DNA from: Actinomycetes bacterium
GTDB taxonomy: Bacteria; Actinomycetota; Actinomycetes; Mycobacteriales; Mycobacteriaceae
Reading direction: 5' to 3'
DNA: 16,341 nt
Assembly: GCA_023388385.1 (NCBI GenBank)
Contig: JAEWGK010000144.1
Coordinates: forward strand, 1-16,341
The position numbers and the translations under genes are program-made. A model generated the notes under the pieces. That model was not told the origin of the DNA and made no database searches. It saw only the letters and a list, made by a program, of their open reading frames with translations. Positions 7,716 to 16,217 of this stretch are shown here, piece by piece (within the stretch, counting starts at the first letter, position 1; every line of letters begins with the position of its first letter).

Positions 7716-7766
7716 GGCCCGGCGCCACGAGATGCGTGACGACGGGCCCCGCCCCGGAGGAGGGGC
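7716..7766. terminator. Bidirectional terminator region between the micropeptide and brnQ
   Basis: Two genes converge here. GGCCCG (7716-7721) pairs with CGGGCC (7743-7748), enclosing CACG/CGTG (7726-7729 and 7735-7738). A second stem, GCCCC (7751-7755) with GGGGC (7762-7766), starts within the brnQ stop codon on the minus strand. Neither has a T-tract. Confidence 0.4.
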
Positions 7767-9163
7767 TATGCCCGGGCGGTGGTGTAGACGCGCAGGTCCT
7801 CGTCGTCCTCGATGGCCGATCCGCGCTTCGGCGCGGGGAGCCCCGCCCGCCAGTCGATGATGAGCGTGACGACGGCGACCGCGCCGACCGGCAGCGCCCA
7901 CGCCAGGGACTCGGTGTACAGCGGCAGGTCCGCGAGGAACGGCAGCGCGCCGGCGGGGTCCATCTTCAGGGCCTTGAACAGGTCGATGACCGCGAAGATC
8001 GTCGCGACGGCGACGGGCACGCGGTAGGTCCAGCGCAGCGCGAACGGCAGGACGGCCTGCAGCAGCGTGATGAACACGAGGGCGACGGCCATCGGGTACA
8101 GCGCGACGTTGAGCGGGATGGCGATGGAGATGATCGCCTCCAGCCCCAGGTTGGACACCAGCAGACCGCCGAGCGTGAACAGCACGGTCCAGCCGCCGTA
8201 GCCGAGCTTCGGCAGGAGGGTGGAGAAGTATTCGGCGGTGGAGGTGATGAGGCCGATGGCCGTCGTCAGGCACGCCAGGAGCACGATGGCGGCGAAGAGC
8301 CACGCGCCGACCGGGCCGAACGTCTCGTTCGCGGCGGTGCCGAGCAGCTCGGCGCCGTTGGCGAAGCCGCTCCCGATGTGCAGGCCCAGGTTGCCCAGGC
8401 CAAGGTAGATGACGGCCAGCAGCACGGCGGCGACGACGCCGGCGGAGATGGTGCCGGAGACGATGGCGCCCCGCCCGCGCACGCCCTTGGAGCGCAGGGA
8501 GGAGATGACGACCATGCCGAAGACGAGGGCGGCCAGCGAGTCCATGGTCAGGTAGCCCTCGAGGAAGCCGGTGGCGAAGGCGTTGCCGGACCACTTCTCG
8601 GTCGGCGTGCCCGGCGCACCGTCCAGCGCGAGGGCACCGACGACGATCAGGGCGAGGATCAGGATGAGCAGCGCGGGGGTCAGCCAGCGGCCGAGGGAGT
8701 CGACGATGCCGCCCTTGCGCAGCGACAGCCACAGCGACACGGCGAAGAACGCGATGGAGAAGAGCAGCAGCCACAGCGCGCTGCCCGACTCCTCCGGGCC
8801 GGTGAGCGCGCCGATGCCGGTGCCGAACGCGACGTTCGCGGTGCGCGGGATGGCGTAGAGGGCGCCGATGGACAGGTAGACCATCACGGAGAACACGAGG
8901 CCGAACATCGGGTGGGTGCGGTCGGCCAGTGCGCGGATGCCGGAGCCGGAGACGGCGACGGCGATGACCGCGAGGACGGGCAGCAGCACGCCGGTCGACA
9001 GGAAGCCGAGGATCGCCGGCCAGTAATTCTCGCCGGCCTCCATGCCGATCTGCGGCGGGAAGATGAGGTTGCCCGCGCCGAAGAACATGGAGAACAGCAT
9101 GAAGCCGACGACGATGATCGTCGCCGACGGCGTCTTTGTTGCGTTGTCGGTCACGCCCGACAT
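7766..9163 (-). CDS. brnQ: Branched-chain amino acid transporter BrnQ (LIVCS family)
   Basis: BrnQ imports leucine, isoleucine and valine with a cation (Na+ in C. glutamicum). The 465-residue protein has about twelve hydrophobic segments. It also has the family signature near its N-terminus, FSMFFGAGNLIFPPQIG, at about residues 23-39, followed by ENYWPAILGFLSTGVLLP. It is slightly longer than C. glutamicum BrnQ (about 426), owing to a hydrophilic C-terminal tail (KRGSAIEDDEDLRVYTTA). The start at 9163 has only a weak site; the GTG at 9154 is an alternative. It follows malQ in the same direction with a 61-nt gap, so co-transcription is possible. There is no functional link known between the two. 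Confidence 0.93.
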   Translation of the reverse strand: MSGVTDNATKTPSATIIVVGFMLFSMFFGAGNLIFPPQIGMEAGENYWPAILGFLSTGVLLPVLAVIAVAVSGSGIRALADRTHPMFGLVFSVMVYLSIGALYAIPRTANVAFGTGIGALTGPEESGSALWLLLFSIAFFAVSLWLSLRKGGIVDSLGRWLTPALLILILALIVVGALALDGAPGTPTEKWSGNAFATGFLEGYLTMDSLAALVFGMVVISSLRSKGVRGRGAIVSGTISAGVVAAVLLAVIYLGLGNLGLHIGSGFANGAELLGTAANETFGPVGAWLFAAIVLLACLTTAIGLITSTAEYFSTLLPKLGYGGWTVLFTLGGLLVSNLGLEAIISIAIPLNVALYPMAVALVFITLLQAVLPFALRWTYRVPVAVATIFAVIDLFKALKMDPAGALPFLADLPLYTESLAWALPVGAVAVVTLIIDWRAGLPAPKRGSAIEDDEDLRVYTTARA

Positions 9164-9224
9164 CTTTGCAAACGGTGTTCACGTGCGCGCACCGGGGTTG
9201 CGTGACCGCCGTCACCGTCCCGGA

Positions 9225-11441
9225 TCAGCCGCGGGCGGCCTCGGCGATCCGGGAGAACAGCGGGATGTCCGGCAGGTCCTGGACGACGAGCGCGCGGCCC
9301 TCCGGGTCAGTCAGCGGGATGCACCAGTTCGGGTATTGGTCGTGCGTCGTGCCGGGCTGGTTCTGCGTGCGCAGGTCGCCGACCATGTCGACGAGGGAGA
9401 TGCAGCGCAGCGCCGACGGGGTGCCGGAGAGGTACCGGTGCAGGCCGACGAGCAGGGACTCGACGTCCGGCATCGTGGCGCGCGTGACCGTCTCCCAGTC
9501 GGTGCCGGCGGCGGCGGTGCCGTCGAAGCAGCCGCGGGCGTCGGCGGCGGCGCACACCTTCGCGACCCACGTTCGGTCCTCGGCGTCCTCCTCCTCGGCG
9601 TCGGTGAGCAGCAGGCCCAGCCGGTCGCGGAGCCTGATGTGCTCGCCCGCCAGGTAGCCGGCGGTCGGTGGCAGGTCATGCGTGCCGACGGACGCCAGGC
9701 ACAGACGGCGGTAATCCTCCGGAGGCTTCGGCCGGCCGTCCTCCGACTCGAACCACAGGATCGAGGTGCCCATGATGCCGCGGCGGGCCAGGTAGTCCTG
9801 CACCCACGGCTCGAAGGTGCCCAGGTCCTCGCCGATGACGACGGCGCCGGCGAGCTCCGCCTCGAGCGCGAGGATACCGACCATGGCCTCGTGGTCGTAG
9901 GTCACGTAGGTGCCGTTGAGCGGGGACTCCATCCGCGGCATCCACCACAGGCGGAACATGCCGAGGATGTGGTCGACGCGGATGCCGCCGGAGTGCCGCA
10001 GGATGGTGCGCAGCATGTCGCGCCACGGCAGGTAGGCGGCGTCGGCCAGCTTGTGCGGGTCCCACGGCGGCTGGGACCAGTCCTGGCCCTGCTGGTTGAA
10101 GCCGTCGGCCGGGGCGCCGACGGAGGCGTCGGGCGCCAGCCACTCGGCGAGGTTCGCGGCGTCGGAGCCGCCCGGGTGGACGCCGACGGCCAGGTCCGCC
10201 ATGACGCCGATGCGCATGCCGGCGTCGGTCGCGGCGCGCTGGGCGTCGGCGAGCTGGCGGTCGCAGATCCACTGCATCCAGCAGTGGAAGTCGACGAGGT
10301 CCTCGCGCAGCTGCTCCTCGTCCTCGTGGGCGCCGAGCGGCTCGACGTACTTCAGCCATTCGTCGTCCTTCGCGGCGTCGCCGGCGTCGCGGGCGGCGCG
10401 GCGCTGCTCCAGCTCGCGGTCGGCGCACCAGCGGGCGTAGTCCAGGATGCCGCGGCCCTGCTCCTCCTTGAACCGCTCGAAGTCGGCCTGGCGGACGCCG
10501 GAGCGCTCCACCTCGTGCAGCGCGTGGAGGGCGCGCAGCTTCGCCGCGTAGATGGGGTTGCGGTCGATCTCCTCCGCGCTGCGGTTGCGGGCGCGGTGCT
10601 CGGCGGCGAGCTCGTGGAGCTCGTGCGTGTCGGCGTCGTCGAGGTACGCGAACTCCTCGACGGCCTCGATCCGGATGTAGAGGGGATTGACGTAGCGGCG
10701 GGTCGTCGGCAGGTAGGGGGAGTCCTCCACCGGCGGGGTCGGCTCCGCGGCGTGCAGGGGGTTGATGAGGACGAAGTCGGCGCCCGCGTGGCGCGCGGCG
10801 ACGTCGGCAAGGTCGCCCAGCGTCGTCAGGTCGCCGACGCCCCAGGAGCGATCCGAGCGTACGGAGTACAGCTGCGCCATGACGCCGACGGCGGGCTCGG
10901 CGATGAAGCGGTCGGCCGTCGACAGGCGCTGCGGCGTCACGGCCAGCACGCACTCGGACTCCCGGCCCTCGTTGTCCGCGACGATGGAGTGCCAGCCGAG
11001 CGGCAGATCCTCGGGCACCGCGAAAGCGGCCTCGCCGAGCAGGGTCCCGCCGACCTCGCGCGGGGCGACGTTGTGCTCGACCTGGGCCAGGGGCCAGCGG
11101 GAGCCGTCGTCGAGAACCGCAGTCACCGAGACGGGCGTGCCGTGCGGCACGTGCACGTGGACGATCTTCGGCTCTCCGCGGGTGGAGACCACCACCGGCG
11201 GCAGGGTGCGCGCCCAGCGGCGATCCGCCCAGGCCCCGCGCGCCGCCCGGATCTCGTCGTCCGACGGGTCCTCGCCGAGGTCCACGCCCATCGCGGCGAG
11301 GATCTTCAGCACCGTCCCGCGCGAGACCTGCACATCCCGGCCATCGGACGACCAGTAGCGCACGGCCACGCCGAGATCGGCGGCGAGGTCGGAGAGCGGG
11401 GCGGACACGGGCTGCGCGGCGGTATCTGTCACGGGCGCCAT
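9225..11441 (-). CDS. malQ: 4-alpha-glucanotransferase (amylomaltase), GH77
   Basis: MalQ disproportionates maltose and malto-oligosaccharides, transferring glucan chains and releasing glucose, in the cytoplasm. The product is about 738 residues, the long actinobacterial form with a roughly 170-residue N-terminal extension before the catalytic barrel (MalQ of E. coli and corynebacteria is about 700). Catalytic residues are nucleophile Asp490 in GIRVDHILGMFR, acid/base Glu538 in VIGEDLGTFEPW, and Asp589 in GTHDLPP. The start is set at the ATG at 11441 (MAPVTDTAAQ); an adjacent ATG lies at 11444, and neither has a clear Shine-Dalgarno. Longer open frame upstream runs into the fadD15 region and is rejected. 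Together with treS and mak it forms a maltose/trehalose/alpha-glucan neighbourhood. It is divergent from fadD15. Confidence 0.93.
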   Translation of the reverse strand: MAPVTDTAAQPVSAPLSDLAADLGVAVRYWSSDGRDVQVSRGTVLKILAAMGVDLGEDPSDDEIRAARGAWADRRWARTLPPVVVSTRGEPKIVHVHVPHGTPVSVTAVLDDGSRWPLAQVEHNVAPREVGGTLLGEAAFAVPEDLPLGWHSIVADNEGRESECVLAVTPQRLSTADRFIAEPAVGVMAQLYSVRSDRSWGVGDLTTLGDLADVAARHAGADFVLINPLHAAEPTPPVEDSPYLPTTRRYVNPLYIRIEAVEEFAYLDDADTHELHELAAEHRARNRSAEEIDRNPIYAAKLRALHALHEVERSGVRQADFERFKEEQGRGILDYARWCADRELEQRRAARDAGDAAKDDEWLKYVEPLGAHEDEEQLREDLVDFHCWMQWICDRQLADAQRAATDAGMRIGVMADLAVGVHPGGSDAANLAEWLAPDASVGAPADGFNQQGQDWSQPPWDPHKLADAAYLPWRDMLRTILRHSGGIRVDHILGMFRLWWMPRMESPLNGTYVTYDHEAMVGILALEAELAGAVVIGEDLGTFEPWVQDYLARRGIMGTSILWFESEDGRPKPPEDYRRLCLASVGTHDLPPTAGYLAGEHIRLRDRLGLLLTDAEEEDAEDRTWVAKVCAAADARGCFDGTAAAGTDWETVTRATMPDVESLLVGLHRYLSGTPSALRCISLVDMVGDLRTQNQPGTTHDQYPNWCIPLTDPEGRALVVQDLPDIPLFSRIAEAARG

Positions 11442-11530
11442 CATGCCAGCATGCGGTCCGGCCCGCGTGTCGGAACGGCGTGGAATGCCCGTCGGAACCT
11501 TCCCTGTCCGCAGCGCCCGCCACCGCGTAC

Positions 11531-11581
11531 GGGGGTTCCCATCCCCCGGCCGTTGCGCTCCGGGGGTGGACAGGGGGATGG
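11531..11581. other. Cluster of mutually exclusive GC-rich hairpins between malQ and fadD15
   Basis: CCATCCCCC (11539-11547) can pair with GGGGGATGG (11573-11581). Its inner part (CCCCCGG, 11543-11549) can instead pair with CCGGGGG (11560-11566), or CCCCC with GGGGG at 11531-11535. Only one can form at a time. It could be an attenuator, or just GC-rich sequence. Confidence 0.4.
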
Positions 11582-11660
11582 TGATGTCAATGTGCGTGAA
11601 ATCGCGCGCGGCGTGGCCCCGATCACGTATGTTGTCCCTGAAAGTAATTGCCGTCACATC

Positions 11661-11666
11661 TAAATT
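11661..11666 (+). promoter_or_regulatory. Possible -10 box of fadD15
   Basis: TAAATT matches TANANT in an unusually AT-rich patch (11640-11670) just before fadD15. Transcription would begin about 10 nt before the ATG. No convincing -35 is seen. Confidence 0.4.
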
Positions 11667-11682
11667 TGAGAGCGAGTGGAAG

Positions 11683-13512
11683 ATGCGCGAGTACTCGACC
11701 GAGGCGCAGTACGTCGTCGGCGACGACGAGACCGTGGTGACCGCGCTGCAGGACCTGGCGGCCAAGCGCCCGAAGCTGGTCCTGTTCAGCCGTCCGAAGA
11801 ACTTCGAATGGGTGAACGTCACCGCCGAGGAGTTCGTCGAGGAGGCGCGGGCCGTCGCCAAGGGCCTCATCGCCAACGGCGTCGCCAAGGGCGACCGCGT
11901 GGCCCTGCTGTCGGAGACGCGTTACGAGTGGACCCTGCTGAACTTCGGCGTCTGGATGGCGGGCGCCACCCTGGTGCCGATCTACGGCTCGTCCTCCTCC
12001 GATCAGATCCGCTGGATCGTCGAGAACTCCGGCGCCGTGTTCGCCGTCACCGAGTCCCGCGACCACACCGAGCGCACCAAGACCCTGGTCATCTCCGAGA
12101 GTGGCGTCGCCCCGATCGCCGACTCCCCGTCGCAGCTGCGCCGCGTCCTGGAGATCAACTCCTCCGCCGTCGACACCCTCATGTACGAGGGGCGCGACGT
12201 GCCGGATTCCGAGGTCGACGAGCGCATCGCGACGACCGGCGCCGACGACCTGGCGTCCGTCATCTACACCTCCGGCACCACCGGCCGCCCCAAGGGCTGC
12301 ATGCTGCTGCACCGCAACTGGCTGTCCGAGATCCGCGGCATCCTGACCAACGACATCGGCGTCGTCGCGCGCCCGGGCAACCGCCTCCTCACCTTCCTGC
12401 CGCTGGCCCACGTCCTGGCCTCCGCCGTGTCCCTGGCGGCCTGCCTCGCCGGCGCGACGCAGTCCCACTGGTCGGACTTCAAGACCATCACCCTCGAGTT
12501 CCAGCGCTCCCAGCCGCACCTCATCCTCGGCGTCCCGCGCGTCTTCGAGAAGGTCCGCGATGGCGTCTACAACCAGGCGAAGGCGAAGGGCCCGGTCGCC
12601 CTGGCGATCTTCGAGCGCGCCGAGTCCACCGCCATCGAGGTGTCCAAGGCCAAGGACCGCGGCGGTCCGTCGAAGGCGCTCCAGCTGCGCTGGAAGCTGT
12701 ACGACAAGCTGCTCTACTCGAAGATCCGCACGGGCATGGGCTCCGCGGTGCAGTACGCCATCTCCGGCGGCGCCGCGCTGTCCCCGGACGTCGCGCACTT
12801 CTTCCGCGGTCTCGGTGTCCCGGTGTACGAGGGCTATGGCCTCACGGAGTCCACCGCCGCGCACTGCGTCAACACGCCGAAGGATCAGCGCATCGGCACC
12901 GTCGGCCTGCCCGTCGGCGGCTGTTCCGTCCGCGTCAGCGACGACGGCGAACTGGAGCTGGCCGGCCCCGTGGTCTTCAAGGGGTACTGGAAGAACCCGG
13001 AGGCGACGGAGGAGGCGTTCGACGACGGCTGGTTCCGCACCGGCGACCTGGGAGAGATCGACGAGGACGGTTTCGTCTCCATCACGGGCCGCAAGAAGGA
13101 CCTCATCGTCACCGCCGGCGGCAAGAACGTCTCGCCCGGCCCGATGGAGGACCGCATGCGCGCGCATCCGCTCATCTCCCAGGCCGTGGTCGTCGGCGAT
13201 GGCCGGCCGTTCATCTCCGTCCTGGTCACCCTGGACGAGGAGGCCATGGCGAAATGGCGCGTCGAGCACGGCGTCTCCGAGCAGGCCCCGTTCCGCGAGC
13301 TGGTCACCAACCCCATCCTGCGCGCCGAGATTCAGGACGCCATCAACTCCGCCAACGAGCTGGTGTCCCACGCCGAGCAGATCAAGAAGTTCCGCATCCT
13401 GAATCGCGACCTCTCCGAGGACGAGGGCGAGATCACGCCGACCTTGAAGGTCAAGCGCAACGTGGTCCTGGACAAGTTCTCCCGGGTGGTCGACCACATG
13501 TACCACCGCTAA
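11683..13512 (+). CDS. fadD15: Long-chain fatty-acid-CoA ligase (FadD15 type)
   Basis: This 609-residue AMP-forming enzyme activates long-chain fatty acids to acyl-AMP and then acyl-CoA, for lipid synthesis or degradation at the membrane face. Motifs in order: ATP-binding YTSGTTGRPKG from residue 195, GYGLTES (384-390), GWFRTGDLG (449-457, Asp455), GRKKDLIVTAGGKNVSP hinge region, and the C-terminal LKVKRN (588-593) with the likely catalytic lysine. Length and the N-terminal half (VTALQDLAAKRP, then AEEFVEEARAVAKGL) fit the bacterial long-chain ACSL-like group, as in mycobacterial FadD15. The start at 11683 follows GAGTGGAAG, a weak site; a frame running further upstream crosses the intergenic hairpins and is rejected. 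It is a single-gene unit closed by two stem-loops. Confidence 0.92.
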   Translation: MREYSTEAQYVVGDDETVVTALQDLAAKRPKLVLFSRPKNFEWVNVTAEEFVEEARAVAKGLIANGVAKGDRVALLSETRYEWTLLNFGVWMAGATLVPIYGSSSSDQIRWIVENSGAVFAVTESRDHTERTKTLVISESGVAPIADSPSQLRRVLEINSSAVDTLMYEGRDVPDSEVDERIATTGADDLASVIYTSGTTGRPKGCMLLHRNWLSEIRGILTNDIGVVARPGNRLLTFLPLAHVLASAVSLAACLAGATQSHWSDFKTITLEFQRSQPHLILGVPRVFEKVRDGVYNQAKAKGPVALAIFERAESTAIEVSKAKDRGGPSKALQLRWKLYDKLLYSKIRTGMGSAVQYAISGGAALSPDVAHFFRGLGVPVYEGYGLTESTAAHCVNTPKDQRIGTVGLPVGGCSVRVSDDGELELAGPVVFKGYWKNPEATEEAFDDGWFRTGDLGEIDEDGFVSITGRKKDLIVTAGGKNVSPGPMEDRMRAHPLISQAVVVGDGRPFISVLVTLDEEAMAKWRVEHGVSEQAPFRELVTNPILRAEIQDAINSANELVSHAEQIKKFRILNRDLSEDEGEITPTLKVKRNVVLDKFSRVVDHMYHR

Positions 13513-13527
13513 TCCGGGCTCCCCGCC

Positions 13528-13548
13528 GTCGCGCATCACGTGCGCGAC
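13528..13548 (+). terminator. fadD15 stem-loop 1
   Basis: GTCGCGCA-TCACG-TGCGCGAC is a perfect 8-bp stem with a 5-nt loop, 15 nt after the fadD15 stop, and can be extended by GCC/GGC across a small bulge. There is no T-tract, as is common in GC-rich actinobacteria. Confidence 0.6.
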
Positions 13549-13565
13549 GACGGCCCCGCGCCGCA

Positions 13566-13602
13566 CGACGCCGCCGCAGCCGACGAGGCCGCGGCGGCGT
13601 CG
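13566..13602 (+). terminator. fadD15 stem-loop 2
   Basis: CGACGCCGCCGC pairs perfectly over 12 bp with GCGGCGGCGTCG around a 13-nt loop, 17 nt beyond stem-loop 1. The two stem-loops in tandem separate fadD15 from the next gene. Confidence 0.6.
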
Positions 13603-13721
13603 CCGCATCCGGTGCCACGCCCCGGCGCGTCAATCCCCGGAGTCGGCCCGGTGTCCTCTTAGGGTGGGGATCGGTTCGCATTCAGGTTGGGCCCGCGGCG
13701 TTCGGGGGGAAGGAGTCAGGT

Positions 13722-14381
13722 GTGGATCACTTCGACGCGCGCCTGCGGCTGCGCGAGGTGACCCAGGAGCTGTACGACATCGGCGACGAGGTCGCCACGT
13801 ACATCGACAACCTGGCGGAGGCGGTCGCCGACTGCGACGTGGAACTGGTCGACGAGTGCGTCGCCGAGCTCACCGACATCGTCGACGACGCGGTCGACGA
13901 CGCGATTCCCCTCGTCTTCGAGCTCACGGGCCTGCGCCAGGCCTTCATCAGCGGCATCCGCCGCGGCGAGCTGGCGTATGCGGCGGTGAAGGAGCCGGCG
14001 GTGATGCCGGAGGGCATCGACGTCGCGCGCCTCATGACCGTCGCCCTGCCGCATGGCGGGCCGGTCCGGCTGCAGGCGGTGACCTCGGCGCTGGCGGCCC
14101 GGACGGACATGGTCGCCGCGCACCTCGTGGAGCTCGCCGACTGGCTGTCCGCGGAGAATGCCCGCGGCGTGGAGGACCTGGGCACCGTCGGCCTGCCGTC
14201 GCTGTACTCGCGCTCGGGACGTCGCGCGATGGAGGCCGCCGCCGCATGGCGCGTCACCGTCGCGGAGACCCACCCCGCCGTCGCCGACGCGCTGCGGGGG
14301 CGCCGACCCCCGGCGTTCCTGGGCGAGCGCGCCCGGGCGGAGGCCGTCGCCGCGCGCGTCGGCCGGAGCGGACGTCGGTGA
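13722..14381 (+). CDS. Conserved-looking hypothetical protein, 219 residues, coupled to hemW
   Basis: The GTG start at 13722 has AAGGAG 6 nt upstream. The N-terminal 70 residues are strongly acidic and helical (EVATYIDNLAEAVADCDVEL, then ELTDIVDDAVDDAIPLVFEL), and include two cysteines (in DCDVEL and DECVAEL). The C-terminal part is Arg/Ala-rich. I see no membrane segment, signal peptide or known motif. Its TGA overlaps the hemW GTG (GTGA), so the two are probably made together. The link with a haem-handling radical-SAM protein could hint at a partner role, but this is inference only. A TAGGGT at 13660-13665 may be its -10 box. Confidence 0.7.
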   Translation: MDHFDARLRLREVTQELYDIGDEVATYIDNLAEAVADCDVELVDECVAELTDIVDDAVDDAIPLVFELTGLRQAFISGIRRGELAYAAVKEPAVMPEGIDVARLMTVALPHGGPVRLQAVTSALAARTDMVAAHLVELADWLSAENARGVEDLGTVGLPSLYSRSGRRAMEAAAAWRVTVAETHPAVADALRGRRPPAFLGERARAEAVAARVGRSGRR

Positions 14382-15562
14382 CGGCGGCGGACGCGACCGG
14401 GACCGCGGCGGAGGGCACGGAGGGGAGGCCCGCGTTCGGGGTCTACCTCCATGTGCCGTTCTGCGCGACGCGCTGCGGCTACTGCGACTTCAACACGTAC
14501 ACGCCGGGGGAGCTCGGCTCCGGCGCGTCGCCGGGCACGTACCTGGACGCCATCGCCCGGGAGCTGGAGATGGGCGCCGCCCGCATGGACGCCTGCGGTG
14601 AGCTGCGACCGGCGGAAACGGTCTTCGTCGGCGGCGGCACCCCGTCGCTGCTCGGCGCCGACGGGCTCGCCCGCCTGCTCGACGGCGTGCGCGGCAGCTT
14701 CGGCCTGGCCCCGGGCGCGGAGGTGACCACCGAGTCGAACCCCGAGTCCACCTCGCCCGCCTTCTTCGGGGGAATCCGGGAAGCCGGCTACACCCGCGTG
14801 AGCCTGGGCATGCAGTCGGCGGCGCCGCACGTCCTGGCGACGCTCGGCCGCCGCCACACCCCGGGCCGGCCGGTTGCGGCGGCGCGGGAGGCCCGTGCCG
14901 CGGGCTTCGACCACGTCAACCTGGACATCATCTACGGCACGCCGGGGGAGTCGATGGACGACCTCGACGCGTCGCTGGACGCCGTGCTCTCCGCCGGGGT
15001 CGACCACGTCAGCGCGTACTCCCTCATCGTGGAGGACGGCACGGCGATGGCCCGGAAGGTCCGCCGCGGCGAGCTGCCCATGCCGGACGACGATGATCTT
15101 GCCGACCGCTACGAGCGCATCGACGCCCGCCTGCGGGCCGCGGGCATGGAGTGGTACGAGGTGTCGAACTGGTCGCTTCCGGGAGGGGAGTGCCGGCACA
15201 ACCTCATCTACTGGCGCGACGGCGACTGGTGGGGAGCGGGTCCCGGCGCGCACTCGCACCTCGGCGGCGTGCGCTTCCACGACGTCAAGCACCCCGCCCG
15301 ATACGCCCGCATGGTCTCCGCCGACGAGCTGCCGCTGGCGGGTTCGGAGGAGCTTGATGACGAGGACCGCCACGTCGAACGCGTCATGCTCCGCCTGCGC
15401 CTGCGTGAGGGCATGCCCGCGTCGCTGCTGCGCGACGGCGAGCTCGCCCGCGCCAGGGGCCTGGAGGACCGGGGCCTGGTGACCGTCGGCGACGACCGCG
15501 TGGCGCTCACCGACGCCGGCCGCCTGCTGGCCGACGCGGTCATCGTCGAGATCCTCGACTGA
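14378..15562 (+). CDS. hemW: HemW-type radical SAM haem chaperone (formerly annotated HemN-like coproporphyrinogen III oxidase)
   Basis: The 394-residue protein has the radical SAM cluster motif CATRCGYCDF (Cys29, Cys33, Cys36) in which the third cysteine is followed by Asp-Phe rather than a fourth cysteine. It also has GGGTPSLL, ESNPES, and the HNLIYW motif (HNxxYW) with GAGPGAHS. These mark HemW rather than true HemN, so the likely role is haem binding and delivery, not porphyrin oxidation. The family is usually 380 to 400 residues, and the C-terminal HemN_C-like domain is complete. The GTG start overlaps the previous stop by 4 nt. About 20 unstructured residues precede the barrel. A later start (for example near FGVYLHVPF) would be too short. 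In corynebacteria hemW commonly precedes hrcA, as here. Confidence 0.93.
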   Translation: MTAADATGTAAEGTEGRPAFGVYLHVPFCATRCGYCDFNTYTPGELGSGASPGTYLDAIARELEMGAARMDACGELRPAETVFVGGGTPSLLGADGLARLLDGVRGSFGLAPGAEVTTESNPESTSPAFFGGIREAGYTRVSLGMQSAAPHVLATLGRRHTPGRPVAAAREARAAGFDHVNLDIIYGTPGESMDDLDASLDAVLSAGVDHVSAYSLIVEDGTAMARKVRRGELPMPDDDDLADRYERIDARLRAAGMEWYEVSNWSLPGGECRHNLIYWRDGDWWGAGPGAHSHLGGVRFHDVKHPARYARMVSADELPLAGSEELDDEDRHVERVMLRLRLREGMPASLLRDGELARARGLEDRGLVTVGDDRVALTDAGRLLADAVIVEILD

Positions 15563-15582
15563 GGCTGCGCGGAGGGACGCCG

Positions 15583-15889
15583 TCACGCACCGGTGGCACG
15601 CGGAGCCGGGCAGATCCAGGCGCACCTGTGCCGACAGGTCCTCCTGCGTGGGCCGGCCGGATCCGGTGCCGAGGGGGTGAGGGCGAGCAGGGGACGCCCC
15701 ATCGCCGGCAGGAGCCCCATTCGAACGGCAGCGCCAGGTCGAGCAGGAGGTCGAGCCCCACCGATCCGAGCGTGATGGACAGCAGCGCCTGGGGTGCCTC
15801 CAGTCCGACGGTGAACTGGCGGATCGCCTGGAACTACGCCGGCTGCGAGTGCGGCGCGCCGCCTCTGTCGTGGACGGTGGGACATGCAT
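15583..15889 (-). pseudogene. Possible decayed coding frame of unknown origin
   Basis: On the minus strand a good start signal (GAGGAG at 15893-15898, ATG at 15889 or 15885) is followed by codons whose third-position bias jumps between frames. A stretch of about 40 codons (15833 to 15714), just after an in-frame TAG, reads QFTVGLEAPQALLSITLG and then LDLLLDLALPFEWG. It has coding-like, GC-rich third positions. A neighbouring frame then continues GLLPAMGRPLLAL to a stop at 15583. This pattern fits a small gene broken by one stop and a frameshift, but could be chance in GC-rich DNA. Confidence 0.25.
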
Positions 15890-16103
15890 TGGCTCCTCGC
15901 AGGGGATGCGGGGACGGGTCGGTGCGCGGACGGGTGGGCACCCGTTTACGGAGCCTTGCCGGAGATGGTGACGGTGATGTGAGGTAGCGGTGACATCGGG
16001 GAAGGTGTCGCCACCCCGTCAAGGTATTGCTGGCGAAATTAAGTGGGCGCATGTGCAATGGGGATGCGTCGCGGTCATGCGGAGAGTCCTATGGGCGGGA
16101 CGG

Positions 16104-16109
16104 TAGAGT
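16104..16109 (+). promoter_or_regulatory. Possible -10 box of hrcA
   Basis: TAGAGT fits TANANT and would give a leader of about 100 nt before hrcA. No clear -35 is visible. Confidence 0.3.
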
Positions 16110-16217
16110 CATCCGGGAGTGCGCTTGAACCCGTACGTCGACCGTGGGCGGACGGGTGCGACGGCGGTGCAGTGCCGCAGGTCGACGACGAGTAGCGAGG
16201 CAGGAAGGAGTCGCCCC

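Larger units (their letters stand above)
15563..16217. other. 655-bp stretch between hemW and hrcA
   Basis: I find no intact gene here. It holds a possible decayed minus-strand frame (15583-15889), a short palindrome ACGGGTG-GG-CACCCGT at 15930-15945, and the likely hrcA promoter. No copy of the CIRCE operator (TTAGCACTC-N9-GAGTGCTAA) is present, although HrcA often controls its own gene through it. Confidence 0.6.

Noticed and set aside
9042..11663. An 873-residue plus-strand frame across malQ
   Set aside because: It is antisense to malQ, whose catalytic motifs are intact.
15774..15987. A plus-strand frame of about 70 residues containing two cysteines (GCECG)
   Set aside because: It has no ribosome-binding site, and third-position bias favours the minus strand over the same stretch.
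16104..16125. GGGAGTGCGC near hrcA as a CIRCE half
   Set aside because: Only a short GAGTGC match is present and there is no inverted partner 9 nt away.
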